Assembly: GCA_000697055.1 (NCBI GenBank)
Contig: JNDT01001678.1
Location: forward strand, 1 to 29,171
Source of the DNA: Saksenaea vasiformis B4078
Lineage: Eukaryota > Mucoromycota > Mucoromycetes > Mucorales > Saksenaeaceae
DNA length: 29,171 nucleotides
Direction: 5' to 3'
The translations under genes were made by a program, and so were the position numbers. The notes below the pieces were generated by a model. That model searched no databases. It was given only the letters and a program-made list of their open reading frames with translations, and was not told the origin of the DNA. This document shows, one piece after another, positions 1-9,850 of the stretch (position 1 is its first letter; the number at the start of each line of letters is the position of its first letter).

Positions 1-497
1 ATGTCGGGTTGCTGATTGATGTTATCATTCATAGCAGACATTGTTGTTAAGTTGTTGTTGTTGTTGTTGTTTTTAAACGAAAATATAAAGGTTTGTTTTT
101 TGATTTTTTTTTGTGATCGAGTGTGTTGTAGTATTCACTGTAAAAAAATGTTGTGTCGTGACTGGAACTGATAAGTACAGTGAGACTGAAGGGTGTCATT
201 TATTTCAGTAGATAAGTAGACCAGGAACTAATTACTAGCTATGGCTGTATTTATATGATCGGAGATCATGTCTATTATATTGACACAGTGATAGATTATA
301 TCTCAGACACAACAATATTTTTTAATTTAACTTTATAATTTTATCTAATTTAATCTATTACAAAAATATTATTATAACTATTTTTTTAATCCATTTTAAA
401 AAATATTTTTAAATTAGTTATAAAAAACATATTCTAATTATTTAACATTTTTCATTCTTTGTTTCAAATATTACTTTACTTTGTTTCACCACTGCTA
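1..497. other. AT-rich flank without a gene
   Basis: No convincing coding frame is visible. Positions 51-70 hold a short GTT trinucleotide repeat, followed by a T-rich stretch. Positions about 300-480 are extremely AT-rich, with runs of T and A and almost no G or C, and end just upstream of the tRNA gene. This could be the 5' flank of the tRNA or the edge of an old insertion; nothing in the sequence decides between them. Confidence 0.6.
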
Positions 498-571
498 GCC
501 CTAGTGGCCAAGTGGATTACGGCACCTGGCTCCTAACCAGGAGATCGTGGGTTCGAGTCCCACCTGGGGTA
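498..571 (+). tRNA. tRNA-Arg (anticodon CCU)
   Basis: The stretch folds into a complete cloverleaf without an intron. The 7-bp acceptor stem pairs GCCCTAG (498-504) with CTGGGGT (564-570, including G-U pairs), and A571 is the discriminator base. The D stem is GCC/GGC. The anticodon stem CCTGG/CCAGG encloses the loop CTCCTAA, giving anticodon CCT, which reads arginine AGG. The T arm is GTGGG-TTCGAGT-CCCAC, with a canonical B box. A TTTT run at 577-580 fits a Pol III terminator. All stems are intact, so the gene is probably functional. Confidence 0.95.
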
Positions 572-1764
572 ACTTATTTTGCGCCGAAAATTTGATGGTT
601 ACACAAAGTTTGCGTAACACGAACCTCCATTCAATCGGCTTTTTTTCCCTTACAGAATAGTTGTACAGCGAAGGTAACGCAGGATCAACCTATTTCATTC
701 GTTATAACATTGCATCATCGAGATGGAGGGAATTTTTATACAAGAATTGATCGCAATTAAAGCATCAAGTACGAGGTACAGAGATCGCCATGCGCGGAGC
801 TTTCCAAATAAGGAATTTCTTGAAGGAATCCCTTTTTTTAGATATGAATGAAGAGGAGAAGGTCTTGCTATTCGATGTTGGGCTGTTTGCACGAGATTTT
901 CTTATAAACGTGTCACATTTGCTCTAATACCGTCACCCGGCAGGAAAATGTCAATCAATTCCAAAATAATGTAGTAAAAAAAGCTTACCTTTGGTCATCT
1001 ACTGCTTTTGTTACAGCGAGGTATGATTAGCGTTCGATTACTGTTGGCAGACTTTAACCAAGAAACGAGATTGCAGCAAGTATTTGAATGTTCCTGCTAG
1101 CGTTGACGCCGCATTGCCGTGACTCGCCACATGTTTGGCGACTGAGCACGTATGCAGCATTCTGTACCCTTCTTTTCAGTTGTATGTTCGACGTTGCTCT
1201 TCACCGAGTTAAACTGGTTGCCAAAGAATCAAAGGAACAAGATAGAACAATCGGACGAAAGAAGTTAGCAAAAGCTAGATCATCCGTTTATTGAATAAAG
1301 CGCTAACTCCTTTTGTAATTAAATTATCCATATACACCGATGGAGAGTACTATATCCCATGACTGCATAAAAGATCTGGATTCTGTCTTTGAGAACGAGA
1401 GACCATACACATTTTCCTCCGTGCACTATTCATCGATAGCAGACCGTGAAAACTCGATGGATCGCATCATACAGTAAATAATCGTCTTTTAGCAGATGTC
1501 AATGGTATTCAACGTCCACAGCCTGTCTCCCAGCGATTTCGGAGAAGAACTCAATAGCTTTTGTGGTAACATATAGATTATTGGGCACAATCCATCTAGA
1601 CCGTGGAAGAGACTGATGTCGAATACGATCGTTAACACACTATATTTTACTTAATTTCTTTTTGTTTTATGAATTCAAATGGGAAGGTGCAACAAAAAGA
1701 ATACACTGGAAGTAAATTGCTACACTTTTTCGTTTTCTACATTATGGTGCATTATCGGTATTAT
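572..1764. other. Intergenic spacer, nothing recognised
   Basis: Only short open frames with no family resemblance are present on either strand, such as 65 codons near 695-892 and 68 near 1088-1294. No splice structure joins them into a plausible gene. The last part, about 1640-1764, must contain the 3' UTR of the minus-strand RGS gene; AT-rich AATAAT-like elements directly follow its stop. Confidence 0.5.
577..580 (+). terminator. Pol III T4 terminator of the tRNA gene
   Basis: Four consecutive T residues lie 6 nt after the tRNA 3' end, the usual position for RNA polymerase III termination. Confidence 0.6.
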
Positions 1765-3523
1765 TCATTCCTGCTCATCAGAAAGTTGCTTTTCATCGTC
1801 ATGTGCGGTTCCTGAATCTCGTTTTTGCTCAGCCTTCTCACGCGCAGCCATGATCTTCTTATATTTTGGTGTTCTGACGAATTTTGGTACAGAGTCTGAA
1901 GCCATCAGCCGGCAGATATGATCCTCAACCTTGTCAAACCATTTCAACATTATCCGTAAACTTTGAGACGTTGATGGCGTAGATATCACAATCGTTGGCT
2001 TCACTTGACCGGGTGTGTAGGTTGGTACTATTGTAACCATGGAAGACACTACTCGTGCCATCTCTTGCAGCATCCCATGTTCCACATTTAGTTCAGAAGG
2101 TGCCCCAGGGGCTAAATAAGTTGACCAGATATTATAAGCATCCTCCAGCAAATCCTTCTGATTTTGTGTTGGCATGGCTGGGCTTTGATTTCGACGTTTA
2201 CGCTTAAGTGTGCTCAGATCGATCCAGAAATCCAAATTCTCCTCGCAAAAGTTCGCCCGAAGGAAGTCTTTGAAAAGCGATCGTAATTGAGGGTCATCCA
2301 AGATAAGTTTAAGTCGTTGGGAGTTGCCTTCATTGCAATCAACAGCGGCAGCACACGATGTCCGCGCTGGACTGTGGATCGCGTCTTCAGAGTGCTGGTC
2401 CTCCTGATCCTCGCGTTCCTCATTGGCCTGATGTTGTTGTTGTGCCGGTATCTCCGATTTTTCAGAGCGGGCAGCAGCCTGGTTGGCTTCGCTAACAAGC
2501 TGCTTTCCTTTACTAGTGATTGCCAGATTGATCGTTTTGGCTGCCCGAACGTAGCCGACCGACTGTTTATTATCCTGATGCTCGATCCAACCTAATTTTA
2601 AAAATTCGGTGGCAAGTATCTCAGCTTCGTCGCGTGATGCCACAGAACAGTACTCCGTAATCCAGTCGCAGCATAACTGTGACGAAAAGATCGCGCGCAT
2701 GATCGTACCGTTCTTATGTTGCTTAGGCGTGCCGACTGTGGTATGGTGTGCTGCCGTTTCGCCTGACTGCATTGCAAATGGTGCACTAGCGGTTTGTGCA
2801 CCAGAACTACTGAATGAAGAGGATGAACTACTCGACGCGATGGATGCAGGCCGGGATGGGGGCGCTGCTGTGGAGTCTCCTTCCAATGGTAAACCGCTGA
2901 TCATGGCTCGAAATACAGTTGCAACGTACTGCCGTCCAAGCATCATCTGATCATCATCTTCAGTACGGCATATTTGTACGAGTTGGATGGTACTAATATG
3001 ACTCAGATGCTTCTGCAACGGTGACCAATCGATGTCTGTCCGAGAACAGAAGTCTTTAAGGACATACACACCCTTTGGCGTCAGTTGCCAGATATTGCGG
3101 TCGCGAAACGATCGATTTTGTTGATCAACTGCGCTCTCGAGTAGTCGTGCCCACACAAAATGCTGGCACAATGCTTTCGCCATGTCGCGAACCATATTAA
3201 ATGTTGTAGTTGTGGTAGTACGTAGGAACTTTGAAGGGTCATTGGGGTCTGGTGTTCGGATACTATGCGAGAATCGTAGGTTGCCGAGGGCTTGGATCGC
3301 GTCTTCGGATGAGAATGAATTTGGGTAGTTTCGAAAGAGATATCGATGCGTATCAAACCGAATTTGCACAATCAAAGCAGCAAACAAGTCATGAATATCC
3401 TATGCTAGTCGTTTAAACGCTTCATCTCTTCTTGAATGGGCAATATACCTTTACGTACGGTCGTCCATCAATCGTGAACTTCATCATTGACGTGTAGGCT
3501 TGTTGTGAGACACTAGCATCCAT
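1765..3523 (-). CDS. RGS protein with two DEP domains (Sst2/FlbA type)
   Basis: This is a regulator of G-protein signalling. In known Sst2/FlbA proteins the RGS domain speeds GTP hydrolysis by a G-alpha subunit, and the DEP domains tether the protein to the receptor or membrane. Two exons are inferred: 3449-3523 (start ATG at 3523, 25 codons) and 1765-3399, with a 49-nt GT...AG intron (3400-3448) in phase 0, giving 569 aa. Without exon 1 the second exon has no ATG at its beginning, which supports the splice. Domains by residue: DEP 1 about 15-145, Ser/Ala-rich linker about 199-234, DEP 2 about 258-329, a Gln/Glu-rich acidic spacer, and RGS about 386-537. The RGS start is clear (LKDFLRANFCEENLDFW-like, at F-K-D-F-L-R and E-E-N-L-D-F-W). 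The RGS domain contains a ~30-residue insertion-like loop rich in Thr/Ser/Pro, as in fungal Sst2-type proteins. Family confidence is high; the substrate G-alpha is unknown. Confidence 0.9.
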
Positions 3524-3890
3524 TCTTTTTGAGTATATGAATAATAGTTAATTTTCAGAAAGAGCAAGAAAATTAGCGAAAAGCGTTTGATTTATAAATC
3601 GTTGACGGTACACCGAACGGGTAGGACACCGTGAGACGGGGTGGGTTGTCATCAAAACGGGTTTTCCTTGGGGGTGGATTATAGGGATAAAGACAACAAG
3701 TTTTAAGGAGCAACTTCATCTATATATCTGATGGAAAGGGGTCAGGTAACGCAATATCATAGTTATTATTTACTTCAACCTCGAAGTAAGGACTAGATGC
3801 TCTGAGAACAGGCAATGCCTTCATGCAACTTGTTTATTTTGACATAGGGGATAGAGAGGGCCAATGCGCGTGCTTATTTGCTTGTCTGGT
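3524..3890. other. Spacer between the RGS and EH-domain genes
   Basis: Both neighbours are on the minus strand, so this ~370-bp spacer holds the RGS 5' UTR/promoter (left part) and the 3' UTR of the EH-domain gene (right part). A G-rich patch occurs around 3610-3690. No coding frame is evident, except that 3874-3890 continues an alternative frame of the EH gene's UBA end. Confidence 0.5.
3592..3598 (-). promoter_or_regulatory. TATA-like element upstream of the RGS gene
   Basis: A TTATAAA-type AT-rich core lies about 70 nt upstream of the RGS start codon on the minus strand. It is a plausible TATA element from position and composition only. Confidence 0.25.
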
Positions 3891-6626
3891 CTAGAAGATA
3901 GCTGTAGCTTTCCCTAAATCTTTGTGATGACGCTCCAGGTCCTCGAATGAATCTTGACGTGCAAATTCTATCTTCACCAAGTGTTCTGTTTTGCCCTGAG
4001 CTCCTACCCATGTCTCCTTGTCCTTTTGGCTCGCCTCTTGTACTACTATCGCTGTCTCCTCCTTTTCTCCAGCCTCCTTGTCGAAGCTTGCAAACGCGTC
4101 TTCGAAACCCGCATGTTGGCCTGTTGTGCTGCCGCCTCCAAATATGGAATCCCATTCGTCTTCTTCTTTACCACGACTAACGGGAAACTCAAACGCACTC
4201 GAGCCAAAGAAGCCCCCCTCCTTCTCATTCGCTATCGATGGCGTCCCGGTAATGGTTGGTTTCATTAATGTATTACCATCTTCTTTATCTCCGGATTTCT
4301 CCTTATTATCAAGCGCTAATGCATTGTCAAAATCCACAGTCGCCTGCCCCACGTTTTTGTCAACCAAGGTACAATCGGCAAACTGCCCCGAGAACGCCGC
4401 TTCAAAGTCATTCTCTTGATGATTTCGGGTCTTAATGGTAGTGATATCTGTTGAGAAAGGTTTGTACATAAGCTCGTGTATTACTTGTTCGGTCAGTTTA
4501 GGCTCTTCCTGTGTGGGTGAAGGCACAGTTGGGACTGCGTGCATGTTATGAACCGGATCAGATGCATTCACATTTGAAGTAGGGGAGGTGAGATCGCCGA
4601 AGATTGCATCAGAATCCGCTGCCAGCCGTTCAGATGTACCGCCCTTGCTTTTGGGTGCTTCGTCTTCGGAATGTGGGGTAGATGCACCAAAGCATTTGAG
4701 ATCCATTGATGTATTTGTTATTGCCACCTTCCGCTCACCGTCGTCCCTCTGTTCTTTTTCAGGCAACCCTCTTTCTTCCCTGAAATCTTTCAAGTTACGG
4801 TGTGCCAAGTCTCTATCCTGTTCCGTCGCTGTGACTTGTCGCCGGTTGATATCTAACATCATTTCCTGCTGTTTGGCCTGAACACGCATTTGTTCGAGCT
4901 CGCCAACTAACCCTACAGTCTCGGCCTTCATGTCACGTGTACTTTGTTGCAAAGCGGTACTCTCTTCTCGTCCATTTTGTATTATGTCTTGAAGCTGAGT
5001 CAGATCCTTTTGTGTCTGCAAGTGCTGCTGCTGTGTTAATGCATACTCTTCACTAGCCTTATTCCATAATATCTCTTCCTGACGCAACTTTTCTCGAATC
5101 TCCGCCAAGTCTCTAACTTCTGCTTCATGGGCCATTCTTGCTTGTGCCATACATGCTTGTAACTCGTTCTTTTGTACAGTTAACTGTTCCAATGTCTGCT
5201 CCGTTGTTAAATTATGCGGGCCCGAACTTTGCAGTACATTTTTGAGAGCCTCCACTTGGCCTTGTGGTGTGGTTATTCCAGTTGAGTTTTGCTCCGCTTG
5301 CTTGCTGCTGAAATCACTCGGTAAATCCCGATCGTCTAACAGCGAATGACCTTGTGCCAAAATATAAGGACTAACCGCATGGGAATAAATTCGTCCAAAC
5401 GTACCTTTCGCGGTTCCAAACGTTGACGACGGGTTTCGAGGGGCAAGAGAAGTAGGTAATGACGGGGGAAGGGGTTCGCCGCGGAGTCGTTTATGGATGA
5501 GATACATTGCTACAATAAATTCTTCCCTCGATAGTCGGCCACGCTGGGTCGTGTCTGCTAGATCCCATGCATGTGCGAGCTCCATCTTGGGTAATCGCGA
5601 GTTTTTGAAGAACTCAACTGCCTCCTTGCCTTGGACGAATCCTGTACGCTCCGCGTCAATTTTATCAAAAAAGGCACCAAATTGCGCCTTTTCTTGCGTC
5701 GAAATTTCCCATCGCGGCATCTGGTCCTGCGCAAATGAAGGACCACCCAGCGCATTATCGGATGAAAGAAACGGAGAACGTGGTAACATGGGTGAATGAA
5801 TCCCACCAGCAGAAGCATATACTTCTGGTGATAGGGTAGGTGGAAGCTGTGTCAATGTACCATCCATCAGTTTTGCGATAAAATGCATGGCAATGGCAAA
5901 TTCAGTTCGGTTGAGAAACCCACATCGGCGCATATCGGCCAATTGCCTTATTTTGGTGGTGGTTATCAGAAACAGTAACGAGATCAATGGAGCAGTAACT
6001 TCTTACCATATTTGATCCAGAATCTCCGGAGGTAATTTGGATTTATTAAAAATAGCCCTGGCAGTATCTGCGTCCAAGTCGCCGCTTGCGGGCTGATGGA
6101 CTTGAAATATATGGATATATTTTTCCTTTTCAGCAGGTGTCATACCAAGAACAGAGCGTGGACTGGAGACAACAGGACTATGCAATGGAATGCCCTCAAA
6201 CTGAGGTAAAGGAGACTCTGTCAATTATTTAGATGAGTATCACTGTCGTTTCTTAGTCTCCTTTCACGCGCACGCTTTACTTGTTGACAAGATGGGGCTG
6301 CTGATCTCCTTTCCATGTTGAGCACACGCAATAAGCTTCAAAGCAACTGGGAAAGTTTCGGGGGTAAGGTACCCAACATTGTCACAATCCGAAGTTGCCC
6401 AGATCTGATTTTACAAGAATAAAGTGAGAATCGACTTTAGTTCTCCCCTGATCCGCCTTACTTCCGAGAGAATGACATTGGGTACACCTGATGCTGCAAA
6501 AAATTGAACCGCTTCGGTACCGGTGACAATCCCCGGTGTGCTACGACTGACGAGCTTAAATAGGTGTGCGTAGTACTGAGCTTCTCTCGCTGTCAGGTAC
6601 GATTCCCAAGATGTAACGGATGACAT
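3891..6626 (-). CDS. ede1: Ede1-like endocytic scaffold: three EH domains, coiled coil, atypical UBA
   Basis: Ede1/Eps15 proteins mark early clathrin-coated endocytic sites. Their EH domains bind NPF peptides of adaptors, the coiled coil oligomerises, and a UBA binds ubiquitin. Four exons are inferred: 6462-6626, 6281-6404, 6007-6217 and 3891-5946, with introns of 57, 63 and 60 nt, giving 851 aa. Each splice restores an EH domain: EH1 across exons 1-2 (about 10-95), EH2 across exons 3-4 (about 122-205), EH3 about 245-325. The peptide-pocket Trp is present in all three (IWATSD, IWQLAD, AWDLAD). The coiled coil spans about 393-558 (Gln/Glu-rich heptads). The tail has repeated acidic-aromatic motifs (EWDSIF, FEDAF, DSFEDL). 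The last ~35 residues look like a UBA (EHLVKIEF...LERHHKDLGKAT). The usual MGF loop reads IEF, and the stop falls inside the last helix, whereas another frame of the same strand continues YLLDQTSK and then stops. Family call strong; 3' end may be frameshifted or misread. Confidence 0.88.
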
Positions 6627-7006
6627 GAATGGCTATACTGTACGGACGGTAATGCAAACGCGTAGACTGCTGAAAAAAATAGTGTTTTCTACTAATCGCC
6701 TGGGCGATGACGAGAAAGATAATTACAGGAGGGTTACCATGATTGAAAAGATCATGAATAAGGTATCCATCATGTGATGCGGTCCATGAATTATCCCAAT
6801 TAAGTAATGCGTCAGGAGAATGGGAGCTGGGGAATTTCAATGCCAATTTCGTGCGTGCACAACTTTCCCAGACATATCGCAAGCGGCATTCGTGTGTATC
6901 ACGATCTTATTCGTGTATTGCGTTGACATGTCTCTTATTGAATACGGTACAAAGATACGCGCTGCAGAGAACTTGAAGCGACTCAACAGCTGGCGATTTA
7001 GCGCAA

Positions 7007-7023
7007 TTTTTTTTTTTTTTTTT
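7007..7023. repeat. T17 homopolymer
   Basis: Seventeen consecutive T on the plus strand, likely length-variable. Confidence 0.9.
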
Positions 7024-7470
7024 CAATGGAGGTAGGTGAATACTGTCATTCTTCGATTGGAATCCTATAGCCTCTTGACTTCGATGAAAATATATAAAGC
7101 CCATTCTATGGATAAGGTATTAATGTCGTGAACTCGCTAATGAAATCACGCCCTTTATTTTAAAATAAGATGCAAATAAACCACGACTTCAATCATAATC
7201 ATGTCTCCAATAGATCTTATCTTTAAGGATGGGTACCAATTCATCGTTTCCAATGACACGAAGAAGCTTGCCTTAAAAGTCTTCTGCATTATATATACTT
7301 TATTTCCAAGCCGTTTAAAGGTTACATTTTCTCCGAGAATAATTTCTGTTCACTCATTCAATCTTCAAATTGTGAAGAAATTGGAAATTATCATTTGCTT
7401 ACAATGATATTGCTGAAAGTCGCAAGGGTTGGTGTTAACGAGGATCGAAATTAATGGAAGCGTGCTATAC

Positions 7471-7496
7471 TGTGTGTGTGTGTGTGTGTGTGTGTG
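7471..7496. repeat. (TG)13 microsatellite
   Basis: Thirteen uninterrupted TG dinucleotides. It is a probable length-polymorphic marker; no coding role is evident. Confidence 0.95.
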
Positions 7497-7743
7497 ACAA
7501 CGTTTACGTACTTTGAGTGTGGGCATAAAGCACCAACACGGCCAAGACGGTTCGGGACAGCGGTCATGCAGCCTAAACGGCATACAAAAATGAGTGATCC
7601 TAGATATGTAATAAGAAGTTGACATCCGTACCTGGGATGTTTGTACCAGCAGAGCCCACAGAAGAAGAAAAAAAAGGAAAAAAAAAGGAAAAAGAAGTGC
7701 TTCCTTGAAATACGTATCACTTTCCGCTATCTGAGACATTCTT

Positions 7744-8020
7744 CTTGTGTGCAATAAAAGGAACCTATCTTCAACGCACTTTTTGCATGAGACGACGGAA
7801 CCGTTTCTATGAATCAAAGGAACTCGATCACCGATTCATCCCTTCCCATGACACGATAGGACCTTATCACAGACATGCCTTTTGCGTGAAATAACACACC
7901 TTTTGGCATGATGTAAAAAAAATCGATCATTGCCACGCCTTTTGCATGAGACAAAAAACCCTATCTTTAATATGCCCTTTGCACGAGACAACGAAATTCT
8001 GTCTTTGCCTTAGATAATGG
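7744..8020. repeat. Degenerate ~37-bp tandem repeat array
   Basis: A motif close to GCCTTTTGCATGAGACAA recurs, followed by an A-rich spacer and a CCTATCTTT-like box. Copies start near 7779, 7840, 7877, 7899, 7937, 7974 and, weakly, 8007. Most spacings are 33-38 bp; one is 60 and one is 22. Copies are diverged (for example TGCGTGAAAT, TGCACGAGAC), so this is an old minisatellite rather than a recent expansion. No open frame runs through it. Confidence 0.6.
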
Positions 8021-9019
8021 GAAGCTATCAATGGCTCAAACGTAACGTGGAAGAGTATGATATGAAAATCACAGCATCGGATAAACGTAAAAATACGTGC
8101 TCCAAAACGCAGATTTTATCTGGAAGTAACGTCAAATATGTTCGAATAGATACAAAGTCATGAGAAAAATCCAGCAGTACCCCTTTTCTTTTTTTAGTTT
8201 AAAACGCACCGCACAAGAACGTCTTAATAAGTGAACTTTATCAACTTTGCTGCTTTAGTATTTGATGTTTATACAACCATATTTGCCTCTACTGGTATTC
8301 CTCCCTGGTTTGCCATCTTCTCACGCTAAGATATGTGATACCGTTGTTCGCCGCCGCTTTCATAAAATCAATAGTTACTCATGTATTTATCAATTATTCG
8401 GGCGTAAGTGACAATGTATGTTTACCGCTGAATACTGACCGCCGAGAATTAGTAGCATTCTTCATTTCCTCCTTGCAATATAATATACGGAGCAGCTTCC
8501 TAATGTTATTTGAATTCCTCTCCATGCACTATGAGGAACAGCTACCAACTATTCACCTGAAATCGAGGTGATTTGTCATGCTCCCCCCCGTAGCGTTGGA
8601 CTGTACAATACTCGTTCTATTCTGGCAGCTATTTTTCTGCCCGAAATGGGGACATTGATTGCACCTATGTAAGATGTTTCCGTTAAACTCGAAAGTACAT
8701 TCTTGTCTTCTTGATCGAGAACGGTTTCGGATTACGTATATATTGACGCGTGGCGGTTTTCCTACGATTTGCTATAACATACTAGCCGCGTGATATTTGT
8801 TTTACAGTTACTGTATATTGTTCATAATTATTTTCGTCTGTATCAGCTATTGCTTCATGTATCAGTGCTTGCATTGGTCCAATAACGAGCATTACTATAA
8901 TTGGTGAAGATGAGAATTTTTCATTGACGTAACCACTTCACACATTCTCGGGCCAGCAATATTGCTAGCTTAAAAGGGCCTTTTTATCCTTAAAATTTGT
9001 TTCTGTATCTTTCACCATA

Positions 9020-9245
9020 ATGAACAACCCAAATGTGAGTGCGCGCAAGAAGCTATCATAGACATTGATCTTTTAACCATCCAGTCGGTTAGACACGTTC
9101 CGGATCCTCTGCTGCTCCTCCCGCCGCTAAACCTCCTGCCTCTGCTCCACCGCCCGCCTCTGCTCCACCTCCTGCTCCGCCTTCTTGTACTTTCCGCGAC
9201 CGTTGTAAGGAAGACCGTTCCCGAGACAGACCTGAGCCTCGTTGA
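9020..9245 (+). CDS. Candidate two-exon micro-gene, Pro/Ala-rich 55-aa product
   Basis: An ATG at 9020 opens five codons (MNNPN), followed by a consensus 5' splice site GTGAGT at 9035. A TTAG acceptor ends at 9092 (58-nt intron, within the size range of the real introns here). Exon 2 (9093-9245) continues in phase with TRSGSSA, then a segment rich in Ala-Pro repeats (KPPASAPPPASAPPP) and a basic, charged end before TGA. The region is GC-rich against an AT-rich background. An alternative donor GTAAGG near 9205 with an acceptor near 9308 would swap the last residues. The opening NTRSG is reminiscent of retrotransposon Gag-type N-termini, so it could instead be a mobile-element remnant. No function is assigned. 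Confidence 0.3.
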
Positions 9246-9850
9246 GTTCCAGAGGTAGACACACGGAAAACTGTTATATTTACTGATTGACTTTTATTAT
9301 ATCTTCAGTAGCACCCAGGAGCACGAAACCGCTAGTGTTGAATGGATGATCCTGATGAACTCTGAATATTTGCAAAGAACTATGAATAAATGATTGTTTT
9401 GGCGAGAGAATAAAGAGGGCCACGTATGGTCTCATAGTGTTGTAGGACACCAACATAGTCTAAGACTTTGCGTGGTGAAGGCTACCCTATTCGTTGGGTT
9501 GAATTACGTTCAGCATGTGGTTATCTGTCAATTTCTCTCAGATATGAATGATCATAGACCGAGACGCAAGAAGCTGTCAGTTAATTAAATGTCCTTGTAA
9601 AATATTTCACCTATCCCTAGAATCCCTGATGAAATAGTTTGTTATTAAAGAATTTTCTTATATTATGTGGAAATAGTAACTATACGCCCTATTCAGAACT
9701 TGTCATGTCCTTCCACGAAGTAGTAAACTTCGTTACAAACGCAAGTTGTCTATAAGATTATACGCTACGCTATGTACAACGCCATCAGTGAGGCAAGGAA
9801 AGAGGAAAAAATGGATGCGCACTTCCTGCCCTTCATTTCGTGTGAGATCA
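9246..9850. other. Spacer, nothing firm
   Basis: A 64-codon plus-strand frame at 9394-9588 shows no family resemblance. The right part is the 3' flank of the minus-strand transcription-factor-like gene. Confidence 0.5.

Larger units (their letters stand above)
6627..9019. other. Gene-poor spacer with simple and degenerate repeats
   Basis: No gene is recognised in this 2.4-kb stretch. It begins with the promoter side of the EH gene. Open frames around 6820-7035, 7365-7817 and 8335-8571 are short, biased by low-complexity DNA (poly-T, TG, A/G-rich tracts) and resemble no family. A purine-rich tract lies at about 7660-7697. The repeats are listed separately. Confidence 0.5.

Noticed and set aside
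1088..1294. 68-codon plus-strand open frame after the tRNA gene
   Set aside because: No family resemblance, no splice context, and length expected by chance.
7365..7817. 150-codon minus-strand open frame
   Set aside because: It is carried by the (TG)13 repeat (reading Thr-His repeats) and by the purine-rich tract; no family features.
7744..8020. CRISPR-like array
   Set aside because: Repeats are strongly diverged, spacing is irregular, spacers are not unique fixed-length segments, and the DNA is eukaryotic.
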